NCBI RefSeq assembly: GCF_036577625.1
Contig: NZ_JARBDC010000013.1
Span: forward strand, 62,001 to 126,000
DNA: 64,000 nt
Direction: 5' to 3'
Origin: Paenibacillus_AB sp036577625
Lineage (GTDB): Bacteria > Bacillota > Bacilli > Paenibacillales > NBRC-103111
Shown here: positions 17,045-25,401 of the stretch, one piece after another
Numbering within the stretch: position 1 is the stretch's first letter
How the letters are laid out: the number at the start of each line of letters is the position of its first letter
The notes under the pieces: generated by a model
Told to the model about the DNA's origin: nothing
The model's input: only the letters and a program-made list of their open reading frames with translations
Databases searched by the model: none
Position numbers and translations under genes: made by a program

Positions 17045-17402
17045 ACAAAAAAGTCCCTGAATATTCAGGGACGAGACGTTGTTCTCGCGGTACCACCCTG
17101 GTTACTGCGCGCCTTTCCCGCGTATGCCCGCCTTATGTAGCGCCCCCGGTCGGGAACGCCGCAATCCGTGCGGCATGCGTGGGCTAATGCCCGCAATCGC
17201 CTTTGCCGGAAAATAACGGTTCCGTACCGGTGGAGTTTCGTCCACGCTCCGAAGCAGCTTCGGTCGCACTTCTTCATAAAGGCTCTTCCAGCACGGCATC
17301 AAGCCCGCTTCGCAGGCGCCGGAGCCTTCTCTCTGGACGGAGGGCTGCGACTTACTCGTTTCGTCAAGGCGTTAGGGATATGCTGATGCAAAGCTTATTC
17401 AT
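17045..17402 (-). ncRNA. T-box riboswitch leader (probably for alaS)
   Basis: The 14-base T-box sequence AGGGTGGTACCGCG occurs on the minus strand at 17086-17099; its UGGU bulge would pair with an ACCA tRNA end. It is followed by a terminator GTCCCTGAATATTCAGGGAC (17053-17072) and TTTTTTGTTTTT. About 300 bases of Stem I-III region precede it, with an AGTA-type motif early in the leader. Uncharged tRNA would favour the antiterminator. The first intact gene downstream is alaS, so tRNA-Ala is the expected ligand; I could not place the specifier codon with confidence. Confidence 0.88.
17053..17072 (-). terminator. T-box regulatory terminator
   Basis: Perfect 20-base palindrome GTCCCTGAATATTCAGGGAC followed on the minus strand by TTTTTTGTTTTT. 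It is the terminator half of the T-box switch. Confidence 0.9.
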
Positions 17403-17408
17403 CCCATT

Positions 17409-17437
17409 ATTTTATATCCGCGCCATCGGTTTGTCAA
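17409..17437 (-). promoter_or_regulatory. Promoter of the T-box leader
   Basis: On the minus strand a perfect TTGACA (17432-17437) and TAAAAT (17409-17414) are exactly 17 bases apart, placing the transcript start near 17402 at the beginning of the T-box leader. Confidence 0.85.
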
Positions 17438-17502
17438 TGTTTGGTCATTGCCGGTCGAAAGTCTGCAGATAACGGTTTGTGGCCGACCATTTGTGTCGAG
17501 CC

Positions 17503-17930
17503 GCATTTGTTGGTCATACTGCATTTGTTGGTCATACTGCATTTGTTGGTCAAACCGCATTTGTTGGTCGTACCGCATTTGTCGGTCGTACTGCATTTGT
17601 TGGTCGTGCTGCATTTGTTGGTCGTGTTGCTTTTGTCGGTCGTACTGCATTTGTTGGTCGTGCTGCTTTTGTTGGTCGTGTTGCTTTTGTCGGTCGTACT
17701 GCATTTGTTGGTCGTACTGCATTTGTTGGTCGTACTGCATTTGTTGGTCGTACTGCATTTGTTGGTCGTACTGCATTTGTTGGTCGTACTGCATTTGTTG
17801 GTCGTACTGCATTTGTTGGTCGTACTGCATATGTTGGTCGTACTGCATTTGTTGGTCGTACTGCATTTGTTGGTCGAACCGCATTTGTTGGTCGTACATT
17901 TGTTGGTCGTACATTTGTTGATTCGTACCG
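17503..17930. repeat. 18-bp minisatellite
   Basis: Twenty-two head-to-tail units of GCATTTGTTGGTCGTACT (17503-17898) plus shortened 15- and 17-base units at the right end. The central units (17701-17826) are identical; variants occur at the edges. Since the unit is a multiple of three and stop-free, all six frames stay open; the minus strand can read QYDQQM or NKCSTT. No frame has a convincing ribosome site, so I do not call a gene. Confidence 0.92.
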
Positions 17931-18347
17931 CATATTTCGGTCGTACGCACGTTTGGTCAAATGCTGGCGTCGAACGCCATGCTTGCTCGCTTGATCGCTT
18001 GCGTCCTCGAACGGTTGTCGAACGCCTCGTTTGTCTAACGCCGTCCTGAGCGACTCTGGAGCAACCGCTATTAGCTATTTCGGAAAAATCATCATTCATT
18101 CCCGTGTTCGGTATAATCCAAACCAAGGCCGTTCCGCCCGAATGCTGCTGGAATTCCTCCCGTTCATCCGTCTCTAGCCGGGTAACGGTTCGAAATAACT
18201 GGAAAAAGCCCCGCTAAATCGGCTCTGCATCGCAAAAAATGCGGTCCGAGCAAGGTTTACCGGGAGGAATTCCCGTTAGATGCTACTGCGGCGGGGCAGC
18301 GGACAAAATTAACGTGAGGTTTTCCGGTTTGTTCCGCCGTTTCCGAA
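17931..18347. other. Gene-free stretch with an inverted repeat
   Basis: About 400 bases without a supported ORF. It contains a perfect 13-bp inverted repeat, GGAATTCCTCCCG at 18150-18162 and CGGGAGGAATTCC at 18261-18273, which would enclose about 100 bases. Inside is GCATCGCAAAAAATGC-like sequence. Confidence 0.5.
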
Positions 18348-19247
18348 CTAGTGAATGTCCTTTTTCTTGAAGCGGCCGCCCTTGACGTCATGAATGTTGC
18401 CGATCGCCAGAAACGCCCCCGGATCGAGCTCCTCCACGATCGACTTCAGCTTCGCCTGCTCCAGCCGCGTCACGACGCAAAAAATAACCTGTTTGTCGTC
18501 GCCGGAATAGCCGCCCTCGCCGTTCAAATACGTGACGCCCCGGCCGAGCCGCTGCAAAAGGGCGTCGCCGATCGTTTTGGAATTTTCGCTGATGATCCAT
18601 ACCGACTTCGATTCGTCGAACCCTTCGATCGTGACGTCGATCATTTTAAAGGCGATATAGTAGGCGATCAGCGAGTACATCGCGTGATCCCAGCCGAAGA
18701 CGAAGCCGGCGCTGCCGAGAATGAACACGTTGATGAACAGGACGATTTCCCCGACGGAAAACGGCGACTTTTTGTTCACCAAAATCGCCACGATTTCCGT
18801 GCCGTCGAGCGAGCCGCCCGCCCGGATGACGATGCCGACGCCGACGCCGAGAATGATGCCACCGAATACGGCGGCGAGCAGCGGATCCAGCGTGAGCGGC
18901 TCGACAGGGTGAAGCAGCGCCGTGCCGACGGACATGATGATGACCCCGTACAGCGTGGAGACGGCGAACGTTTTGCCGATTTGCTTATAGCCGAGAAACA
19001 GGAAGGGCAAATTGATCAGCGTCAAAAACACGCCGAGCGGCAAGCCGGACAAATGCTGCGCGATAATCGAAACTCCGGTGACGCCGCCGTCGATAATTTG
19101 GTTCGGTACGAGAAAAATTTCCAAAGCGACGGATACGAGCGCGGCGCCCAAAAAAATGAACAGCGCCTTGCGCAAGATTTGCAGCTTCGAGCTGCGTTTG
19201 TGCTGCCGGGCCGCTTCGGCGGGCAAAGGCTGTTGGAACGTAGTCAT
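18348..19247 (-). CDS. YitT family membrane protein with DUF2179
   Basis: 299-aa integral membrane protein of the YitT/YvjA family. Five to six hydrophobic helices occupy residues 30-210 (for example FIFLGAALVSVALEIF, VFGGIILGVGVGIVI); the motif GGVTGVSIIAQHLSGLPLG and the GGSLDGTEIVAIL stretch are typical. The C-terminal DUF2179 domain (VWIISENSKTIGDALLQ..., LDPGAFLAIGNIHDV) is cytoplasmic and resembles a nucleotide- or ligand-binding fold. Substrate unknown. ATG at 19247 has AAAGGGG upstream; an earlier TTG is less suitable. An extended TATAAT lies upstream near 19298. Confidence 0.92.
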   Translation of the reverse strand: MTTFQQPLPAEAARQHKRSSKLQILRKALFIFLGAALVSVALEIFLVPNQIIDGGVTGVSIIAQHLSGLPLGVFLTLINLPFLFLGYKQIGKTFAVSTLYGVIIMSVGTALLHPVEPLTLDPLLAAVFGGIILGVGVGIVIRAGGSLDGTEIVAILVNKKSPFSVGEIVLFINVFILGSAGFVFGWDHAMYSLIAYYIAFKMIDVTIEGFDESKSVWIISENSKTIGDALLQRLGRGVTYLNGEGGYSGDDKQVIFCVVTRLEQAKLKSIVEELDPGAFLAIGNIHDVKGGRFKKKDIH

Positions 19248-19411
19248 GAGCAACCCCTTTCGTCGGACCCCGAGTCGCGAAACGTAACATGGTCCATTAT
19301 ACCCCCGATCCGGTCCGAAAGAAAATGACGCCCCCGCCGCCTGCTGTCCGTTTACCCGCTCGCCTTTTCCTGCTCGCTACAAGCGTTCCCTCCGGCCTTC
19401 GTTCTCCCGCC

Positions 19412-19615
19412 TTCCACCTCCCGCCTCTCGTCTCCCGCCTCTCGCCTCCCGCCTCTCGCCTCCCGCCTCTCGTCTCCCGCCTCTCGCCTCCCGCCTCTCG
19501 TCTCCCGCCTGACGCCTCTCGCCTCTCGCCTTCCACCTCCCGCCTCTCGCCTCCCGCCTCCCGCCTTCCACCTCCCGCCTGCCGCCCAGCCTCCGCCCGC
19601 CTGACGCCTTACGCC
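19412..19615. repeat. Pyrimidine/purine heptamer repeat tract
   Basis: About 200 bases built almost only from the 7-mers CTCCCGC, CTCTCGC and CTCTCGT in alternation (14-bp higher-order unit). One strand is almost entirely pyrimidine apart from one G per unit. It lies in a 415-base gene-free gap between the YitT gene and the phosphoesterase remnant; the frames through it give only GRREAGGERRE-type peptides. Confidence 0.85.
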
Positions 19616-19662
19616 TTGTCATCGTCTTCGCCGTCACGCCTGCCCCCCGCAGCCATCCGCGC

Positions 19663-20229
19663 TCAGCCGTACCGCACGATGCGGTCTTCCCCCGCTCCGA
19701 AACGCGTCAAATGGATCGTTCGCCGCCGCGGATCGATCGTCACGACGTCGAACGCCGTTTCCGTCCGCGACCCGGCGATTCGTTCCGGCGCCCCTTCGAA
19801 ATCGCGGTTTGTCGTCGCGTTCAGCGTGGAAACGAGCGGAATCCCGTCCTTTTCCAACGTCTGATCGAAATGGACGTGTCCGAAAAAGCAGCCGGCGATC
19901 CGCCCCGGACCTCTTGCCGCAAAGTCCGCGGACGCCGCTTGCCCGAACGGTCCGTCCGTCGCTTCGGCCCGAAACGCCCGTCCGTGGCGGTATGCGGCGA
20001 TAATGCCCCACATCGCCCCCTCGTTTTCGACCGGGTGATCGGCGCCGAATACGCCCTCCTGTCCGACGGAGACGTGGGAAAACAATACGGCGGTGATGAA
20101 AACAAAGCTGGCCGTCCCCTCGCTTTGCACCGTTCGGCACCGGTTCAGCACCCGCTCCGTTTCGGCCGCCAAATAGTCGGGAAACGGCTTCCCCGGATTC
20201 CGCGGCGTTTGTTCGCCGGCATGGTTCAT
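19663..20229 (-). pseudogene. Metallophosphoesterase gene with internal deletion
   Basis: 188 aa. The C-terminal half is a clear calcineurin-like phosphoesterase end: GCFFGHVHFDQTLEKDGIPL with the GHxH motif, then AFDVVTIDPRRRTIHLTR and GAGEDRIVRYG. The N-terminus (ETERVLNRCRTVQSEG, TASFVFIT) also resembles such proteins, but the expected Asp-x-His after FVFIT is AVL and the middle with GDxxN and GNH(D/E) is missing, replaced by about 60 unrelated residues. A ribosome site (AAAGGGG) remains before the ATG at 20229, so it may still be translated, but catalysis is unlikely. Confidence 0.6.
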
Positions 20230-20290
20230 ACGATTACCCCTTTCGTACGGCCGACGGCGCAACGGCCCGGCCATTGCTAAGACGCTCCGG

Positions 20291-21157
20291 TCAATTTCCG
20301 GAAACGGCGATCATAAAAATGCCCGCCACGACCGCGGCGGAGGCGGCCAAACGGCTTGCGCCGTGCTTCTCCTTCAGCACGAGCAGTCCGAGCAGCACCC
20401 CGAATACGATGCCGATTTCGCGCAGAGGCGCGATGTACGCCATCGGAGCCCGCGACATGGCGAACAAAAACAGCAAATACGACCCGGGCGACAGCAGCGC
20501 GCCGACGAGAAACGATTTCCACCGGCGTCCGATGACGGCGCGGATCGAGCCCGATGCGAGCGCCGACGGCGTAAGGCCGAGAATGAACCCGAGATTCGTG
20601 ACGACGAGCAGCGCGATCGGGGACAAGTAGGCCAGGTTCAGCTTGTCGACGAACGTATAGGCCGTCGAGCACAGGCCGACGGACAGCGCCAGCAGGAACG
20701 GCCCTGCGGATAGCGACGCTCCCGTCCCGCCGCGTCCCGGCAGCCATCCGCTCATGACGGCGAAGCCCGCGACAAGGCAGCCGATGCCGACCCAGCCCCC
20801 CGGCGGGAGCGACTCGTGCAAAAACGCGACGCCGAGCACCGGCACGAGCAGCGTGGGCGTTCCCCGCATAACCGGATACGCTTGGGACAAATCGCTTCGC
20901 TTGTACGTCATGGCGAGCAGCAGCGCATATACGCTGTTAAGCGCAAGCGACAGCGCGATGCTGAGCCAGGCTTCGGGCTTCGGCGGCACGTTCGCCGCTT
21001 CGATCGCCAGGACCGGCAGGAGCGCGATCGTCGACGGGATATACATCGCCCACAAAAAAACGGCCTTATTTTCGCTCTTCTTCGCAAACAAGTTCCAAAC
21101 CGCGTGCGCCAGTCCCGAGCACATGACGAGCGCGAGCGAAACGACAGGCAAATCCAA
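20291..21157 (-). CDS. EamA/DMT family transporter
   Basis: 288-aa membrane protein with ten predicted helices in two EamA halves (about residues 5-135 and 150-285). Family features include the N-terminal HAVWNLFAKKSENK, the SDLSQAYPVMRGTPTLLVPVLGV region at the end of the first half and APLREIGIVFGVLLG in the second. Substrates of such drug/metabolite transporters cannot be read from sequence. The start is a TTG at 21157 behind GGGGGGAG. It follows the phosphoesterase remnant's promoter side without evident operon partners. Confidence 0.9.
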   Translation of the reverse strand: MDLPVVSLALVMCSGLAHAVWNLFAKKSENKAVFLWAMYIPSTIALLPVLAIEAANVPPKPEAWLSIALSLALNSVYALLLAMTYKRSDLSQAYPVMRGTPTLLVPVLGVAFLHESLPPGGWVGIGCLVAGFAVMSGWLPGRGGTGASLSAGPFLLALSVGLCSTAYTFVDKLNLAYLSPIALLVVTNLGFILGLTPSALASGSIRAVIGRRWKSFLVGALLSPGSYLLFLFAMSRAPMAYIAPLREIGIVFGVLLGLLVLKEKHGASRLAASAAVVAGIFMIAVSGN

Positions 21158-21299
21158 CCGGACTCCCCCCTATGCCAAACTTCCAACCTCTCTCATCCAC
21201 AAAGTAACACGAAAACACATATATTTGCAATATAATAAACACAAATACACATCACAAATATGCGGGACGCTGCCCGCATATCCCGTCAATATACGAAAA

Positions 21300-21324
21300 A
21301 CCGTCCGGGAAAAACCCGAACGGT
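21300..21324 (-). terminator. Terminator of the ger operon
   Basis: Stem ACCGTCCGGG (21300-21309) / CCCGAACGGT (21315-21324) with a T run on the minus strand, 65 bases past the last gene of the germination operon. A second small hairpin (TATGCGGG...CCCGCATA) lies just beyond it. Confidence 0.8.
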
Positions 21325-21390
21325 CCTTTGTATACAAACTTATACGGCTAACGTGCCCGGCAATCGTTTAGCGGATCGCGCGATCCGCTC

Positions 21391-21546
21391 TCATTGCAGG
21401 ATCAGCATCGACAGCGGAATGAAGCAGCCGGCCAAACCGAATACGAATAGTCCGGCCCATTTTTGACCGCCCCGCCAAGTTCGCAGCGCCAACAGGAACG
21501 TGTAATACGTCAAATACAGCGATATTCCGATTAACAAGACGTTCAA
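21391..21546 (-). CDS. Small membrane protein of the ger operon
   Basis: 51 aa, with two hydrophobic segments (about residues 3-21 and 31-50) separated by the basic turn RTWRGGQKW. Start is a TTG at 21546 that overlaps the gerC stop (TTGA) and has GGGAG ten bases upstream, so translation coupled to gerC is likely. The stop is followed by a palindrome (AGCGGATCGCGCGATCCGCT) and the operon terminator. I recognise no family by name. A function alongside the germination receptor, such as the GerD- or 2TM-type accessory proteins, is only an inference from position. Confidence 0.6.
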   Translation of the reverse strand: MNVLLIGISLYLTYYTFLLALRTWRGGQKWAGLFVFGLAGCFIPLSMLILQ

Positions 21547-22781
21547 TCCGATTCATCTCCCTTTTGCGGTACGGGCGGATTCAACTGCTTGCCGAAACTT
21601 TCGAGCGTCAGGTCGAAATCGATCCGGACATCGGCTTGCGGAAACCGGTTCGCCCAATTAAACGTTTCGAATGTCTCCCTCGAGATAAATTGGGTTCTCG
21701 CGGATAAATTCCACAGGAAAGGATCGCCCTTCACGTCCTGCTGCATCTTTTCCACCAGCCGTTTCGAATCCCGGGCAAGGATGGATTGGATCGTTTTCTT
21801 GAGCACCTCCTGTTTTTTCGTATCGAGAGCGTAATCGGTGAAACTCGGAATGGACAGCAGCTGTAATTTGAGCGGAACCTTGACATGGATCGTCGTACCG
21901 TGATTTCGGACGCGCACGGAAATATCCGTATTGCCGACCTTGATCATCCGCAGCGTGACTTGGTAGCGCTCGTCATACGGGTCGGGAAACGTCGAGATAA
22001 AGGAATGCGCCAACGATTTGCGCCGGAGGAGCAGCACATATCTCGTTTCCTCGCCCGTCAGCGTGCCGATCATCTTTCCTTCCTTGAATATGGCGGAGCC
22101 CATCAGCTGCACGGGGTCGCCGTTTTTTTGCGGAATTTGACCGGCCTTGTAGCTGTCTTCGTTTTTTCGCGGTGCTGCCGGAGTTCGTTCCGTAGTCGCA
22201 TAGATCGCCAAAAATACCGAATCTTCCGTAAGACGCGTGAAATAGCGGTTCAGGGTAGAGTACGGAACGTTGCCCGTATCTCTCCACCGTTCCTGCATAA
22301 AGGCGAAATATTTATGCGGACGCGTCTCCAGATTAGGCTTATTTCGGTCGATGAACTCGCTTGCCTTTTCTTTGGAAACGATCAGATTCACTTCCCGGCG
22401 CATTTCCGGGTCCCTCATCGAGGAGCTGATGATTCTCAGAAAAAACTTGCTTTTCGCAAATTCCTCGCTGACGATCATCGTTCTTAGATGGGAAAAGCTG
22501 ATCTTTCTGGTGATCACGCTGTTCGCAAGCTCTTTGGCCGATAAGATGTCCGGCGCGCTAATCGTAATCGTGTCGCTCGGCGGCTCGTTTTCCGCGCTTC
22601 CCGTATCGCTCGAGCCGACTTGGGGGTTGGATATTTGAAACGTCGCCTGTATCAGATCGCCCTCTCCTTTGTCGACGCCCAAAACGACCGTATACGCCTG
22701 CTCCTCCAGCTCGAGTTTGTCCCAGCAGCCGGATAGCGCAAATGCAAGCAGCAACGGCAGCAGCAGCTTGAGACGTTTCAC
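21543..22781 (-). CDS. gerC: Ger(x)C family spore germination lipoprotein
   Basis: 412-aa C subunit of a GerA-type germinant receptor, a lipoprotein on the outer face of the inner spore membrane. Lipobox FALSGC with Cys19, followed by WDKLELEEQAYTVVLGVDK, the family's hallmark. Later blocks such as ITRKISFSHLRTMIVSEEFA, MRDPEMRREVNLIVSKEKA and the C-terminal domain (VKVPLKLQLLSI) fit. The ATG overlaps the gerB stop (ATGA), so the two are coupled. Germinant specificity cannot be inferred. Confidence 0.95.
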   Translation of the reverse strand: MKRLKLLLPLLLAFALSGCWDKLELEEQAYTVVLGVDKGEGDLIQATFQISNPQVGSSDTGSAENEPPSDTITISAPDILSAKELANSVITRKISFSHLRTMIVSEEFAKSKFFLRIISSSMRDPEMRREVNLIVSKEKASEFIDRNKPNLETRPHKYFAFMQERWRDTGNVPYSTLNRYFTRLTEDSVFLAIYATTERTPAAPRKNEDSYKAGQIPQKNGDPVQLMGSAIFKEGKMIGTLTGEETRYVLLLRRKSLAHSFISTFPDPYDERYQVTLRMIKVGNTDISVRVRNHGTTIHVKVPLKLQLLSIPSFTDYALDTKKQEVLKKTIQSILARDSKRLVEKMQQDVKGDPFLWNLSARTQFISRETFETFNWANRFPQADVRIDFDLTLESFGKQLNPPVPQKGDESD

Positions 22782-23869
22782 CGGACGCGCCCCCGTTTCC
22801 GTTTATCCAGCGCCCACAGTATGAAAGGCAGCACGATATAAAAAATCGAAGTGGATTCAATCAAGTCGTCGCGGTACAGGCTTGCGACAATCTCATTTTC
22901 CGGCAGCAAGCCCAATAAAAGAACGAGCCCCGAGAACGGCAGCACGAACGGCTTGAACGCTTTGATTCGCAAAGTCCGGGCGAACAAAAAGGCGATCAGG
23001 TGCAAATAGACGGCGAAGTGAACGACCGAGCACATGAGCCAAAAAAACAAAAAAATCGATTCGACGTGGGAGATGACTTGCCCCACCTGAGCGGTACGGG
23101 TCAATTGCTGGAACGGATATTCCATATCGCGCACGGCCGGGTAATCGAAAACCGCTATAAATACTGCCATCGCCAGCACGATGTTGAAGATGGACAGGCC
23201 GAATCCGATGAACGATGCTTTCCGGAAATCGGCGAACGTCCGTACGTACGGTACCAATGCCAACAAATAAATCACTTCTCCGTATACGGAGGTGTGGAAC
23301 ACGCTTTCCTTCACGAGCGGAATGATCCCGGGTCCGGCGATCGGAAACAGATGCAGCCAGTCGATAAAATCCCACACGAGGAAAAACAAAACGAAAAAGA
23401 TCGCGTACGCATACGGAAAAATAAGCCATGCGACGCGACCGATCGTTTCCAGGCCGCGACTGGCTATAAAACATGCCGCCGCCAGCAGGAGCAGGAGCAA
23501 AACGGGGACCGGCGTTCTCTGGTACACCATCGTGTTGACGATGCTCACATAGCTGCGGCTGTTCAGCACGGTGGCCGTCAATAGAATGACAAAGAACAAA
23601 AAACCGATCAAGAAACCGCCAGCCGAGCCCGTCAACTCAAAGGTCAAATCCAGCAGCCCTTTGCCCGGATTATTTTTGAGGATGGAAAACATGACCACCA
23701 GGACGATCGACAGGAACAGGCAGGAAATAACCGGCATCAGCCAACCGGCGTTGCCTCCCGACAAAAACAGAAAGGTGGGCGTCGTATCGGTCAATTTCAG
23801 CCCAATCGTAAAAACAATCAGGGAAAAGAACTCCCGAAAGCCGATCTTCCCGTCCGACAGTTTGATCAT
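22778..23869 (-). CDS. gerB: GerAB/ArcD/ProY family germination transporter-like protein
   Basis: 363-aa B subunit of the germinant receptor, an APC-superfamily membrane protein with about ten helices. It starts MIKLSDGKIGFREFFSLIV, typical of the family, and shows NPGKGLLDLTFELTGS, RTPVPVLLLLLLAAACFIASRG and VKESVFHTSVYGEVIYLLALVPYV. The ATG at 23869 overlaps the true gerA stop in ATGA, which marks the original operon layout. Longer in-frame upstream starts run through the gerA end and are rejected. In the paralogues this subunit binds the germinant. Confidence 0.93.
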   Translation of the reverse strand: MIKLSDGKIGFREFFSLIVFTIGLKLTDTTPTFLFLSGGNAGWLMPVISCLFLSIVLVVMFSILKNNPGKGLLDLTFELTGSAGGFLIGFLFFVILLTATVLNSRSYVSIVNTMVYQRTPVPVLLLLLLAAACFIASRGLETIGRVAWLIFPYAYAIFFVLFFLVWDFIDWLHLFPIAGPGIIPLVKESVFHTSVYGEVIYLLALVPYVRTFADFRKASFIGFGLSIFNIVLAMAVFIAVFDYPAVRDMEYPFQQLTRTAQVGQVISHVESIFLFFWLMCSVVHFAVYLHLIAFLFARTLRIKAFKPFVLPFSGLVLLLGLLPENEIVASLYRDDLIESTSIFYIVLPFILWALDKRKRGRVR

Positions 23870-25401
23870 CGCTTGGCCTGTCCCCCCTTTCTTCGACTCC
23901 TGACCCGGTCCTTCGGACGTATATTCGTAGGGCGAAGCCATTGCTTCCACACGGGGGGGCGGACGATCAAATCTTTGGAAGAGCGGTAATGGGGCGACAG
24001 CGGCGACATGAAGGGGACGCCGAACGATTCGAACGAAACCATATAAGCCAGCACGCACGTCAGAACGAGGGCGACACCGAAAAACCCCATTATATTGGCG
24101 CTGAGCAGCATAAAAAAACGCAAAATTCACACCGCGAAGTTCATGCTGATCTCCGGAACCGCGAACGAGGACAAGCCGGTCAACGCCACGATAATGACCA
24201 AAATCGGACTGATAATATTCGCTTCGACGGCCGCTTGCCCGAGAATAAGCGCACCGACGATGCCGATCGTCGGACCGATCGCCTTCGGTATGCGGATTCC
24301 GGCCTCCCTGACCAATTCAAAGGTAGCTTCCATGATCAAAACCTCGACGAAGGCGGGAAACGGGACCCGCTCTCTTGTCGCGGCAATGGCCAGCAGCAGG
24401 TCGGTCGGCAGCATCTCTTCGTGGTAGGTGCTGATGGCCAAATAGATCGACGGGGTCATCAGAGCGACGAATACGGCCAGCATTCGAATGATCCGAATGA
24501 AGTTGCCGTAAGCCCATCGAAGGTGGGTATCCTCGGACGTGTGAAACAAGGACCAGAACGTGACGGGCGTAATAAGAGCTATGGGCGAGTTGTCCATCAG
24601 CAATACGACATGTCCTTCGTGCAAAAACGAGCATGCCCGGTCCGGACGCTCGGTCAATAGAGCGCTGGGAATGAGCGAATAGGAGCGCTCCTCGATAAAT
24701 TGCTCCAATATCGACAAGCTCTGAACCAAATCGCTGTTGACGCTCTCGATTTTACGCTTGACCCGGTTGACCAGCTCCGGATCGGCAACTTGCTTGAGGT
24801 ACAGCACGTACACTTCTTTTTGGCTCTGATCCCCGATCAAGACGGACTCGGTCATCAGTCGGTGATCCTTCAGTTGTTTGCGGATCAGGGACCGATTGGA
24901 CGCCGCCGATTCGATAAACGCTTCCTTCGGGCCTTTCAGCACATTTTCGTTATCGGGCTCGGAAATATTCCGAGCCTCGAAACCGGGCGTTTGGATCGAC
25001 AGCGCTACGGCTTCGCCATCGACGAGCAGGATCGTACTGCCGTACAGCAGTTCATGCACGACGTTTCGGAAATGATCCACTTTGTTAACCCCGGCGGCGG
25101 ACAGCACGTTTTTGGCCAATGCCGACAGCATGTCCGCGCAATCGGGCTCCGGCGTTCCGCCGGTCATCGACAGCAGCGGTTTGAGGATATGCTCCTCCAC
25201 CGCCTGGATATCGGTTGCGCCTTCCAGAAATAGGACGATTCCGTCCTTGTTCAAATACGGAATATGTACGTCCCGCAGCAGTAAGGCGATATTTTCGGGG
25301 TAGGCGAATACGGTCTTGATTTGACCGATGTTCGCATCCAATTCCCGGAACAATGGGCCAAGCCCGTCCAATGCATTCTCCGTCGTTTCCATGGCTGTCA
25401 T
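23866..25401 (-). pseudogene. gerA: gerA-like germination receptor gene with in-frame TGA
   Basis: A-subunit gene of a GerA-type receptor, 512 codons in one frame, but codon 425 is TGA (24127-24129). Before it: KTVFAYPENIALLLRDV-type N-domain, SYSLIPSALLTERPDRA, EGHVVLLMDNSPIALITP, and membrane helices to FAVPEISMNFAV. After it the same frame continues with ILRFFMLLSANIMGFFG, SFESFGVPFMSPLSPHY and KDLIVRPPVWKQWLRP, the normal family C-terminus, ending in an ATGA overlap with gerB. An Arg codon (CGA to TGA) is the simplest origin. The product would lose the last helix and cytoplasmic tail. A sequencing error is possible. Confidence 0.85.

Noticed and set aside
16341..17930. CRISPR array
   Set aside because: The units are short (15 and 18 bp), continuous and without spacers, and no cas genes are present.
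17441..18126. Long repeat-encoded ORFs (such as AFVGRT, CICWSY, NKCSTT) on both strands
   Set aside because: The 18-bp unit contains no stop in any frame, so all frames are open automatically; none has a clear start signal.
19297..19637. Arg/Glu/Gly-rich ORFs in the heptamer tract
   Set aside because: They are only the translation of a simple repeat.
24127..24129. Selenocysteine or programmed read-through at the gerA TGA
   Set aside because: GerA proteins are not known to contain selenocysteine, the family seems to have an ordinary residue there, and no obvious hairpin follows; a nonsense mutation or error is simpler.
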